Below, one piece after another: positions 23,986 through 33,545 of a stretch of DNA of 64,000 bases (position 1 is its first letter; each line of letters opens with the position of its first letter). The notes beneath the pieces are model-generated. The model was given only the letters and a program-made list of their open reading frames with translations, made no database searches and was not told the origin of the DNA. Source of the stretch: Chinchilla lanigera (taxonomy: Eukaryota; Chordata; Mammalia; Rodentia; Chinchillidae); NCBI RefSeq assembly GCF_000276665.1, contig NW_004955418.1:4013360-4077359 (forward strand), written 5' to 3'. A program made the translations under genes and the position numbers.

Positions 23986-25649
23986 TCATATTATCAGGAT
24001 AGCTCAATGAAAGTGATTTGTTTCTTTTAAAAAAAACACGTGCTGTTCAATAACCTTTAAAATAAAATATAGCAGCTGCCTAAACAAATCATCACATCAG
24101 CTGGGTTCAGTCAATGTCAATCCTTCACATGTCGGAAAAGGCAAGGATGAAAATTATTCAGAAAATCCAGGATATTGTATGATACAGAAATGATCTAGAA
24201 AGTGCTCATCAGTAATCATGATTGAAAAATGGATGTAATCCAGACATGATCTTAGCGGATGAATGGAGCATCTGCTCCTGTTTTTCCTCACATGCCCTTT
24301 CCTGGCATCTTAACACCTTCCATGACTTCTACAGGGTCACACTGATCTCACAGTTGATAGCGCTGGGAGCTGTGCTGTGAGTGTGCAGTGCTGGCTCATT
24401 AATCAAGAAGTTTCTGCAGGTCACTGCCAGGGACCAGTGAAACTAAAACACTACTAAGAAGATGTCACAGAACCATGAACTGCTTGAATATGTAAAAATC
24501 ACTGGAAACGCCAAATATCCTTGACCACAACATGGGCACTGATGGAGCCACTGCTCTGTCCTTTGCAGTAAACACCTTGGAGGCTAAAAAGACATCCAAA
24601 GTATGCAGCGAAGCAGCTTGCTGGCCAGGAGTGTAAGATGAAAGTTAAGCACATAAAACGATCACAGAGCCAAGAATAACAGTGATAATTAATCAACTGT
24701 TTCTTGTGGTTCAGAAGTGTATGCATAACCCTTGAGAAGATATGTACGATTATATGATATGAAACATTTCTATGAATCAGAAAGTTTCAAAGGTAACATC
24801 ACTTCTAAACAGTTTATATATGAGAATTTATTTAACTCTAAATGAGTCAGTTTTATTATCACCGGAGGAAATGCTGCAAGCAAATAATCCTTAGAAGTGA
24901 GCCAAATAAAGGTTGCACTTGTGGGAGTCAGGGCTGAAAATGTGTATATGAAGTGTTTGCTTCTAAGCTGTAATGTGATCTGGGGTCTCCTGAAAGTTCA
25001 CTTGCTAGTAAGACTCTGCAGACAGAGCACAGCACTTGGAGGGAGGCCATGGCTTTGCAGCTGCAGGATGTGAGAGACATTTTTTGTGCTGTTTCCTAGC
25101 TGCCCCCAGTACTATCAGCTCAGCTGTCCCCTCTGTTATCAGCTCAAGTGGAATATGTACTTTCCTTGAGCCACCATTTGAGCTCCTTTCTCATAGAATG
25201 CCTTTTGTGCTCTTTCAGTATAAGACACTTTTGTTCTCATTATGTATTTAAGGCAGTGCGTTCCTCTAATAAAGAGGGTTGTCAGCCCTCTCCTCATGTC
25301 ATGGGTGTTCTTTTCATGTGACAGGAGTCCCTGGAGATCATTACCATCATCGCTATAGTGGTCAGGGAATTACAGCACTGATAAAATTGTTCTGGCCTTT
25401 AGCACAGCTGTTCTGCCTGTACCATATGTGATCAAATGATCTCTTAAGACTGTGCTTTAAGTCACTCCCTTCAGAATCAAAACAGGCAAAACATATACTT
25501 TGGGGATATTAAAATATCCAAACAGTGTCAGGTAGCTTTTTTCCCCACTATCACACATTATAGAAATAACACATATTTTGAAGATTCTTAGCTTTTCATG
25601 AATGCTGTGTTTATTTGTACAACATGCTTAGTGAATGTGCCTAAAATAC
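23986..25649. other. Intergenic, no gene recognised
   Basis: Sequence between the two duplicated segments. The stretch 25019-25300 has an LTR-like look (gtatttaaggcagtgcgt, ctctaataaagagggttgtc) but I cannot assign it. No exon recognised. Confidence 0.4.
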
Positions 25650-26095
25650 AATTATCTCAGTGATGATTTTTAAGGAATTACAGGTACTACTTAATGACTG
25701 AGTTCTGTTCCTGCGAGTAGGTTAAGTGAGTTGGTTGCTAAATGAAGATCTGTATATAGTGTGTACATCATAACATTCAGATCAAAGAAATGGCCAAAAG
25801 AAACACCAGCTTGATGACTTTGCTTTTATTTGCATAAATCTTTCATGCAGTATTGTAATGTATAACAACATAAAACTATAGTACTATACAGTACAGTACA
25901 ATCAGCAAAAATTTTAGTTCTGTATAAATAAAGTGTACTGTACCAAAAAAAAGATATTGAGGCCGTATCAAGATGTACAGAGCAGTACAAAACAGATGGG
26001 TTGTAAGTCGAGCAGCAGGTTGTAATTCCAAACAGCACACCTCAGTTTTAAGTCCCAAGTATCGTTAAATAGGTCATTGAATGAGGAATTCCTAA
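25650..26095. repeat. Duplicated DNA-transposon-like segment, copy 2
   Basis: It pairs with 23504-23985 at an offset of about 2146 bp. About 30 bp outside the candidate terminal repeat (aattatctcagtgatgattt) are also shared. That favours duplication of a locus over two separate insertions. Confidence 0.65.
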
Positions 26096-26439
26096 GACAA
26101 ATAAATAAAAAAATTATGATAGTAAAAGACTGTAACACAGCTTTTGGCCTCTGAGAGAGGTAAACACAAGTAAGGATATAGATTGTGTAAATAGTATAAT
26201 TAATAAGGCAGCCCTAGTAGGTGTGTGTTCAACTTTAGTTATTCCAAATTTTGCAATTTCTCTCCATTGACATGGAACATTGATAAAACTGACCCTATGT
26301 TCATCCATAAAATTACCTTGGTACATTTGTAAAGACAGAAATCTATAATTGATATTTTTTGTATTTGTGAAAGTTCTAACTAGATCGATATTCTGCATCT
26401 CCATGCACATTAATTTTATTTGGTGCTACAAATAATTTA

Positions 26440-26550
26440 TTTATTTATTATTTTTTGTTTTTGTTTTTTTGTTTTTTTCTGGTACTGGGAATCAAACTCA
26501 CGATGTGCTTGCCAGGCAGGCACTCTACCACTGAGCTAAATCCCCAGCCC
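26440..26550 (-). repeat. ID-like SINE, minus strand, with 14-bp target-site duplication
   Basis: A T-rich tail is followed by ctggtactgggaatcaaact, then gtgcttgccaggcaggcact and gctaaatccccagcc. The exact duplication ctacaaataattta flanks it at 26426-26439 and 26551-26564. Confidence 0.93.
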
Positions 26551-26564
26551 CTACAAATAATTTA

Positions 26565-27660
26565 AATTATTTTTATATTGAAACACCTATGGATACATAA
26601 AAATGAATGGATGATTCAGAATTTTAAAGACAAAGTAAGACATAAAGAAACTATATGTAAGAGGATGACTGACTGATCTCCTTTCTCCCCAGACCTTCAT
26701 GCTTCTCCGCTCTTTGGGGAATCAGGCCCAAAGATTTGAGAAAAATCATGATGATATTTTTTCATAGTTCATTAAAAACGATAGTGAGTGAATCCTTATT
26801 AGAGTTAAAAGATGTAAAGTGTCACCCTTTTCCCTACCTTTTGCTTGACAATTAAAGAATATTGGCCTATTCGAAGCCCAGAAATGTTTTTCTCCTGATG
26901 GGATATAAAGGCATGAGCCACGACTTTAAAGGAAGACTTTTGGAAAGTGAACATGTCCTGATTTTTCTTGAAACAAAGGAAACAGCCTATCTTGCTGCAC
27001 TGTGAGTTTCTCTGGGCTTGTTTTTGTATCCTGAGTATTCAGCTGAAGACTTGATCTATAGTTTGTACTTATTAAATGTTTATTGGACATATAAAATAAG
27101 CTCCTCTCACCTTCTGGCAGCTAAAAGGACATAGGTATGTTAGACTTTTCCTCTTCTACTGTGGCTTATCACTAATACTCAGGGCAGTGGTCAGGAGAAC
27201 ATTTCTATTCACATGAAAAGCCATTGTATTCCCACATGCTGTGCTTTGGCCTGAGCTCTATGGCTAGAACTGTCTCTCCAATCAGTGTTAAAAATTTCTT
27301 AGTTGGAGAGTGTGTTACGGCTTTTGCCTATAGCAGCTTTCAAGCATAATTTAACATCCCTTGTTTATATTTGCCAGTTTTATTTCTTCCAACTGTGAGG
27401 AAAATTCAAAAGGGGAGAGAGGGGAAGGACTAACAATGAATTTTTAAAAAAATGATGCATTCCAATCATCAGTCTCTAAGTGTTTTCTGCTACCAATCTC
27501 TAAATAGTGCATTTTCTGGCATGGGCAAGACTAATAGGCTTAATGCATGGGGGTGTGGTCAGTGCTTCTTAGCATGTGTGGAGGTAAAGACTGAAAAGCA
27601 GTGACATTCCTTAAAAGAGAGTATATGAAAACTACCTAATAACTAAATTCAAAAGACCAT
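26565..27660. other. Intergenic, downstream of TSLP
   Basis: AT-rich sequence beyond the likely TSLP polyadenylation sites. No repeat or exon recognised. Confidence 0.45.
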
Positions 27661-28210
27661 TCATAAGAAAGTAGTTCAAGATTTATTTTATTAAGAAATA
27701 CATAGTGTCTATTACAAAGTAGCATGTACATTTTCAAAAGTGCTCATAAAATAAATTAAAAATACATTATATAAAAATTTAAAAATACATATGCACACAG
27801 TTTGTAGCTGCAACAAAGGTATTTCTTCAGGAGTGTCTTGCACTTATCACTCTTGACTATTAGGTGATGCTTAACACAAAATTTAGAATTTAGTTTAGAA
27901 TACTTGCACAAAATTTGCTTGAACTTTCTTTCAAATTGCAATTTTTGTGCACTCTCTTTTGTTTTTATTTTCTTCTCTTATAATTTTTTTTGGCCTGAGA
28001 ACCTGAGAAGAATGAATATATATAGAAGAAATGCCTGCCTGTGACATTTTAAAAAAAACATCAATAGTTATTTTTTCTTTACAAAAGGTTTTAACTTATT
28101 TTTTGCAAATATTATTGCTTAACGTAAGTTTTTTTAATACAGGGTATTACAGAGTTAACATTTTGTGTACTTAATAAATATCATTTATTTTAATACTATA
28201 AAATATGATG
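27661..28210 (-). other. TSLP: Probable TSLP 3'UTR
   Basis: AT-rich sequence directly after the TSLP stop. Minus-strand AATAAA hexamers occur at 28184-28189, 27964-27969, 27687-27692 and 27682-27687. The overlapping pair at 27682-27692 is a reasonable end for a transcript with a 3'UTR of about 0.5 kb. Which site is used cannot be decided from sequence. Confidence 0.5.
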
Positions 28211-28333
28211 CTAATGAAGATAGTTTTTTTTTCCCAAAAGTCGGCTGAAAAAACGCCACCATCCTATTATTTGTGATGTTTGCTCCAGGCACTCACGGGT
28301 GACTTTTTGCTGCATTTTCTGGGTATTATTTAT
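28211..28333 (-). CDS. TSLP: TSLP coding exon 4
   Basis: The 123-nt exon encodes INNTQKMQQKVTRECLEQTS and QIIGWWRFFSRLLGKKNYLH before a TAG stop at 28211-28213. The acceptor is ttcaacag|ata. Human has a basic run between the sequon and CLEQ; here only KMQQK is present. The last six residues extend past the human end. Confidence 0.93.
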   Translation of the reverse strand: MNNTQKMQQKVTRECLEQTSQIIGWWRFFSRLLGKKNYLH

Positions 28334-31300
28334 CTGTTGAATGAGAGAATCAATAGTTAAAAAATTAATTATCACTGACTTTAACAACTGTTGAGTGATG
28401 GGTTGTATCGTCTCAATGCAAATCTGTCTCCTAACGTACCATCAGAGCACTTGTGTACCTTATGGTTGTACGTCTTTCTCTAAGGAATGCCCTCCTGTCT
28501 CTCCATTCACATACTCTGCGTCAAGGAGGCCAAGCCCCACCTCCTCCATAAAGCCTCTGCTAATTGCTTAGATCTTTCTTTTGAAACTCTTTTAGTACTT
28601 AAGCTTATGTGTCATTTCACTTGGCTTTCACCTACTGTTATTGCATCATGGGTATTTCCCTTAGCACCGATTACAGCATCTTATACATCAGGAAACACTG
28701 GATATGTATTGCACAATTGAGTGAATGAATGAATTTATAGTTTTATGATCTCCCTGACAAGATAAGTTCCCAAAGAGTGAGACCTATTTTATCTGTCTTT
28801 AACAACACAGTTAACGTAGGTTACTTTTGAAACTGCAGTGTTCCTGCTCCTTATCCTCAGGCCCAATTTCAGGTGTGATATCAGAAGGCTTTTTCTGAAG
28901 AGAGTTTGGCATATTCCTTCACCTGCATTACCTCCGCACAATGATAAATTGAGCCCCCTATGCATGCAGTAGTTAGACTGTTAAGAGTTCTCTGAGTTAA
29001 TAGTAACTTTATGGTAAAATCTGCTAAATCACAATTCTTATTGATCTCAGATTTCCCCTGGGTGCCAAGGGGAGAGGAGGGATGAAGTAAATTTCTCTAC
29101 ACTCCCTCTTTTTCACCTGCTGTCCAAGAACTTGATCAAACCTATCCTCTGTGTTCTCTTTATATGGATGAATTTTACTGTGGCCATCTATAGATTCGTC
29201 AGGGTCTCCTTGAAAAAACGGCATAAGCCAAACAGGTTTGTCATATGGCTGCTGATCTTGAGTTTTTCACGCATGTGCAACCCAGATGGCTCCAACCCGT
29301 AACTTGATTGAACCCTGTGGATTCAGTCCTAAAAAGGAAGTCTTGAATGCCTAGATACTCAGATCGCACACTGCCAAGGTCTGCAGGGTTAATAAGCAGC
29401 AATTACAATTATCTGCACTTGTCTATTTGCTTTCCTTAAGCTTGTCATCGGGAAGATAAGTGTTTTACCTTGCTTGCCAAGTGAGACACTTAAGAGTACC
29501 CGTTTATATACCAGACACTATTTCAAGAGCTTTTACACGTGTCGTGTCAACTCATTCTGTTTTCATAAATATCTTACATTGAACTTACCAAAATATTTGT
29601 TTTGCCAGGGCACACAGAAGCTACGTAATTTATCCAAAGTCTTCAGAGAAGTCATAGAGCGGGGATTCAAAGTCAAGCTGGCTGTCTCTAGTCCCACTCT
29701 AACTGGCCACTGTACTATCCCCGTCTTTAAGTACCGAATCATTCAGTGCATGTGACTGCATGTGCAAAAAGTTCTTCTATAAGGAGAGCACACTTTCACG
29801 CTTTCGAGCAATTAAACAAACACAGGGCAGAGATTTCATGTATAAGGTAACGTTTTAAGAAAGCATCGCATACTTATGAAGGGATGATCCCAGGCAGTGC
29901 TGCTAAATCTTAGAATAGACAAGAGTCTGTTAAGGAGCCGTATACCTAGAATTTTATTTTATTTTATTTACTCCGAAGGTATGGATCAGGTGTCTGGGAA
30001 CTGGCATCTTGAACAATCATCCCAGTGTGGGTTAGCAGCTAGGATATTCCTGTGTAAGAGATCCCGCTTTGAAACACTGACCTAAGCTTTTAGAATCCTA
30101 ATTCGTCCAAAACTAAATCAGGAAATAGGTTGCATTGGGTGCAGGTATCAACGTGACCTTAATTCACAACTTGAAGCTCTTACCCGACTCTTGTTCTTCA
30201 AAAGATCAAACCTGAATTTGCACAGCACAACTTCTGCACTAAAGCCCCAGTTTAATTCAAGGTTAGTCTCAAAGTACAAAAAACCAGGTGTCCTGTGCGC
30301 TGTGCGCTGGGCTTACCTGAACTGTAGAGTACTCTGGGCAATAGCGAGCGAGGGTAGCATTAGTTCTCCAGGCAAAGAGTTCCTCGGAGAGTGACGGGCA
30401 GGTGGTGGAGTTGAAGGTGTGGCGCACGATTTTAGTGAGGCAATCTGACTGCTCACAGGCGGCGGTGACGTTTAGGAAGACGCGAGAAAACGCCGGAAAG
30501 GGGGTGGGGTGGGGTGACAGAGTCAGTAAGAATGGAGTCAAAGCGGCAGGGCAAGCGGAGAGGTCGCGGGCGGAGAGGGAAAGAGAAGCACCCGGTGGGG
30601 AGGGGCGTTGCCAGGCGGCGGGAGCCGGGCGCAAGGGCCACGCAGGCGGCGCCAGGAAGCAGCGCAAAAGGGGGCGCTCCGAGGGGGGCCCTGGGCTGCG
30701 CGCCTTGGCCGGTTTCCCATTGCCTTCACGGCCAGGAGCGCTGGCCTGAGCTGGAGGGAAGAAGGGACAGCCTCTCTCGGAACCCCGCCCTACCCGACAC
30801 AGACCTCCTCTCTCTAAATTGGAACCGAAGTCCCAAGCTGGGCGCAGCAAACGCCTGGGGTTCAACACACCCTCCCTGAAAGCCAGCCTGACTGCCCGCT
30901 TTACTCACCGAGCTGTAACATGCAACATGGTTGAACTCGGTACTTTTGGCCTGGAAAGGAGAAAACAAAATAGGACAAGAAGGATAGAGATTTTAAACTC
31001 ACTCATTCCTTAGCCCCCTGCTCCACGGATTTGAAAATGTTCTGAAAGCGATTTCCACAGGGAGCTTGTTTCCCATGTCACTGACAAGGCAGTGTAGGTC
31101 CTCAGATGCTTCTGACTAGGATTCGACCCCAGGCGTGCAGGGGTCCTGGTCTCAGAGCTCCCTCCGCAAGCAGACACATCTGGACACAGCACAACCACTT
31201 GGGCAATAACACCGCTCTCTGGATATCACAGTCTGCTCTGTAGATGGTCACGCTTTCCACACACACTCTGACCAGAAGTTCAGATTATCAGGAAAATGAC

Positions 31301-31936
31301 TCCTATATATTTAAAAACTCAAAAGTGTACCATCTTCCACACCAGCATCCCCGCCCACCCTGAAGTGCAGTCTCATGCCTTAGCTGTCCTCACTTCTTAG
31401 GGCTCATCTCACTAGAACTCTTTCTCTTTGTTCTTTCTCAAGTCATCCACTCTTTTACTGCAAAATTAGAGCAGCACTTTAGAAGGTATATATCTGTATA
31501 TGTGGCATGCCACCTATAATAAAACCTGTACCTCATCAGCTTCTGAATTATATGGCAATTTCTGGATAGTGATTTTACATGCTAAGAAATTTGGATATCA
31601 CCTGTATAATTTTTGATGCAATATTTTTTTTCCAAATTATTTTTGTTCCTTGAACGGTAAACTGCAGTCTGTGTATATGTGTGGGTTCCCTTTTGATGAG
31701 GATATATTTGTTTAAAAAAATGTGTCCTTGCTTACCTTGTTCATATAGTCATTCAGGTTATGGACAATAAGATTGTCATAGTCGTCCCGAATCTTCTTGA
31801 AGTCACAGTTATTGAAGTTGAAAGTTAACACCAACCCTACCAGTTGGAAGAGGAAGATCTTGAAGAAACCTGATAGAAGAAGTAGTAAGGCATTAGGAAA
31901 TGTGCTTGGAAGCCCAGTTCCACCCCAGTTCCACAC
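28211..31936 (-). CDS. TSLP: TSLP, thymic stromal lymphopoietin (four coding exons)
   Basis: TSLP is a secreted four-helix cytokine of epithelial cells that signals through TSLPR (CRLF2) with IL-7R-alpha and drives type 2 immunity. Four minus-strand exons join in phase 0 at every junction, as in human. The product has a hydrophobic signal segment (LFQLVGLVLT), then FNFNNCDFKKI, where human has YDFTNCDFEKI. Six cysteines in the secreted part match the three disulfides of the family. Sequons at FNST, TNAT and INNT are candidate N-glycosylation sites. The carboxy end CLEQTSQIIGWWRFFSRLL aligns with the human CLEQVSQLQGLWRRFNRPLL. From the first in-frame ATG (31934-31936) the product is 165 residues; human is 159. 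The start, the short-isoform methionines and the polybasic segment differ from human (see findings). Identity is firm; the exact start is not. Confidence 0.93.
28478..28805 (+). repeat. L2 LINE 3' end
   Basis: The phrases ggaatgccctcctgtctctc, then ccccacctcctccataaagc, gattacagcatcttatacat and ttcccaaagagtgagacct follow the order of the L2 3' region. Diverged, ancient. Confidence 0.75.
29500..29725 (-). repeat. MIR SINE, minus strand
   Basis: The phrases ccagacactatttcaagagc, cagaagctacgtaatttatc and gcggggattcaaagtcaagc read as the reverse complement of MIR ('ccaggcactgttctaagcgc', 'gggattcgaacccag'). Confidence 0.75.
30317..30448 (-). CDS. TSLP: TSLP coding exon 3
   Basis: The 132-nt exon encodes SDCLTKIVRHTFNSTTCPSL, then SEELFAWRTNATLARYCPEY and STVQ. 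The donor is cag|gtaagc. The acceptor sits in a GAGCAG tandem; cag|tca was chosen because it keeps five residues between the paired cysteines as in human. The human short-isoform start methionines (MFAM) read LFAW here. Confidence 0.92.
30449..30908. promoter_or_regulatory. TSLP: CpG island filling TSLP intron 2, candidate alternative promoter
   Basis: The 460-bp intron is strongly GC- and CpG-rich (gcgggcggagagg, gaggcggcgg-type blocks), unlike the AT-rich surroundings, and contains no TATA box that I can see. In human the short TSLP isoform is transcribed from a promoter in this intron. Retention of the island suggests promoter activity here too. This is inference without transcript data. 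Confidence 0.6.
30909..30950 (-). CDS. TSLP: TSLP coding exon 2
   Basis: The 42-nt exon encodes AKSTEFNHVACYSS between acceptor tttccag|gcc and donor tcg|gtgagt. It matches human TKSTEFNNTVSCSN in position, length and phase. Confidence 0.93.
30951..31735 (-). other. TSLP: TSLP intron 1
   Basis: A 785-nt intron between firm donor and acceptor sites. No repeat recognised. Confidence 0.8.
31736..31936 (-). CDS. TSLP: TSLP coding exon 1 (start uncertain)
   Basis: The exon ends NLNDYMNK at the donor aag|gtaagc. It encodes the signal sequence and the first helix. The only in-frame ATG before the signal segment is at 31934-31936. The codon matching the human start is ACA (31901-31903). An acceptor-like tctatcag|g at about 31870 would allow an upstream exon to supply the start instead. 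Confidence 0.8.
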
Positions 31937-32112
31937 TGAGCTCTCCCCGCCCAGACTGAATGGCCCCTAGAGCTGAGGGGCCTGCCTTGGGGGGCCAGGG
32001 CACAGGCACCGGTCTGGGCTCCTCATTCCCAGCCCACGTGAAGCCCATGTTCACCCATGCTGGTGCCTGAAGTTGGATTCTTCCTGATGCTCCAGAGCTC
32101 TCTGGCTCCACA

Positions 32113-32118
32113 TATATA
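32113..32118 (-). promoter_or_regulatory. TSLP: Candidate TATA box of the long TSLP transcript
   Basis: The minus strand reads gctatatatgtgg about 180 nt upstream of the first in-frame ATG. It would place transcription start near 32085 and give a leader of about 150 nt. No other TATA-like site is closer. Confidence 0.4.
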
Positions 32119-32628
32119 GCACCTAAACGCCTACGGGCTCTTTTCTCCTAGACCAATGATTTTCTTTGATGTCATGCTCTTCCTTTATAGAATTCTGAAT
32201 TGATGATGTGAAAGAAAATAAAAATAGCCAAATCTATGGAACTTCACCAGAATTTCCCTCACCTTCCTCTTTTTAACTTTGCCCCAACCCTACATATGTG
32301 CTTGCATGTGCTGTAATAGAGGGATATTCACACTTTCTCCTATGGGAAGTGTCTATGACTGATGTGTTTCTTGGTGGGGAGGGGCTCCTGAACTCAGCAA
32401 ACACGCTAAGGACTGAAAACCAACGTCCAGGAATCCTGAACATCCTTTGGGCATTTCCTTTAGCCGGTTTCCTCTTCTTGGCTAATGGCAAACGCAAATG
32501 CTTTGGAGGGTGAGCGCAGCCTCAGGGTTGGATCTTGCTTCCACCTAAAGGCATAAAATTGGTGACCACACCTTAGGGCCAGGGAGAATGAGAAGTTGAC
32601 ACACATGGGAATAGGTGTAATGAGTCTC

Positions 32629-33545
32629 TGACTCAAAATCTCATCAATTTCAGGGAAAGCGCGCACTCGGTGACTGGGGGAAGGGTAGCGCTCTTCAGGG
32701 CTGAGGTCACAGTTCTAATAAATATCAAGAACTTTTGAAACAGCAAAATCCAGCGCCCAGCCCCTTTCGCAGCTCCATCTGTTGCTCTCTTGGCCCGCCG
32801 ACAAGGGCATTGGCTGTGTGCCTGCAGCGAGCTCGGAAGATGCTGTCCAGCGCGCAGCGCTCTTGGAGGCGCTCAGGCTTCCCCACTGCTGCGTCTCAGA
32901 GGCATAGCCACGAGCGGAGCAGACTGGACAGCTTTGGTCACCCCTGAGTCTGGGCACCAGTTTCAGGGACCAGAGAAGGGGCGAGACGATGGGGCTCGTG
33001 TTTGTACTCGCCAACCTTTGTAAATCCAGAAAGAGAGAGTACGCACAGCAAGTGACTCAGGGAGAGCTCCCGAGAGGACGTTTAGCAGCCTTGTCAGTGG
33101 AGCAGCTCCAGAGGAAGCGCTCCAAAGCAGGCAAGGCCGATTCTGAGTCAGCTGTTAGGACGAGCCCCACTTGGCGCCATTTGGTCACAGGTTTGCCCGC
33201 CGCCACTGCAGACACCCAGAACCCCCCCACCGCCACCGCCACACACCCTTCGGCGTGTCAGAGCCTGCATCATTCCGTTCTTGGAAACTTCCCAGGAGTC
33301 ATCGCCTGGGCCGCAGAGGTTGGGCGCTCCACGTGAGTCGCTGCAAATGTCACAGACCAGGAGCAGCCTGGGACGAGATCAAGGAGCGACAAAAGATGCG
33401 GGAAAAGCACAAACTCGGATGGGGATGGAGTCCGAGGTAGACATTCTTTTTCTCAGAAGCCATCCGACAGCTGTACCAATGGACGCAGTTTTCTGGTGTT
33501 TGGATTGGGGGGTTTTAGCAGGAGTGACGGAAAGCCTCTGACTCA
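32629..33545. promoter_or_regulatory. AP-1 site cluster upstream of TSLP
   Basis: Four perfect TGASTCA sites occur at 32629-32635, 33053-33059, 33144-33150 and 33539-33545. They lie 0.7-1.6 kb upstream of the first TSLP ATG. AP-1 and NF-kB control TSLP induction in human epithelium, so a proximal enhancer is plausible. Confidence 0.55.
32730..33430. promoter_or_regulatory. GC-rich, CpG-enriched block upstream of TSLP
   Basis: About 0.7 kb is clearly richer in G, C and CpG than its flanks (ccagcgcgcagcgctcttgg, cacgagcggagcag). It is not covered by any exon that I can identify. It could be an enhancer, or a promoter with a non-coding first exon. Confidence 0.55.

Larger units (their letters stand above)
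28334..30316 (-). other. TSLP: TSLP intron 3
   Basis: About 2 kb of intron holding an L2 3' end and a MIR. No additional exon recognised. Confidence 0.8.

Noticed and set aside
28211..28220. Possible frameshift near the end of TSLP from a run of nine A on the minus strand
   Set aside because: With nine A the frame reads GKKNYLH and stops normally. A one-base error in the run is possible but there is no sign of it.
30402..30879. Plus-strand open frames of 115 and 121 codons over TSLP intron 2
   Set aside because: Same GC-rich effect, antisense to TSLP exon 3 and intron 2, no start or splice context.
33281..33300. NF-kB site in ggaaacttccc
   Set aside because: The half-site spacing is one base longer than the kB consensus, so I did not call it.
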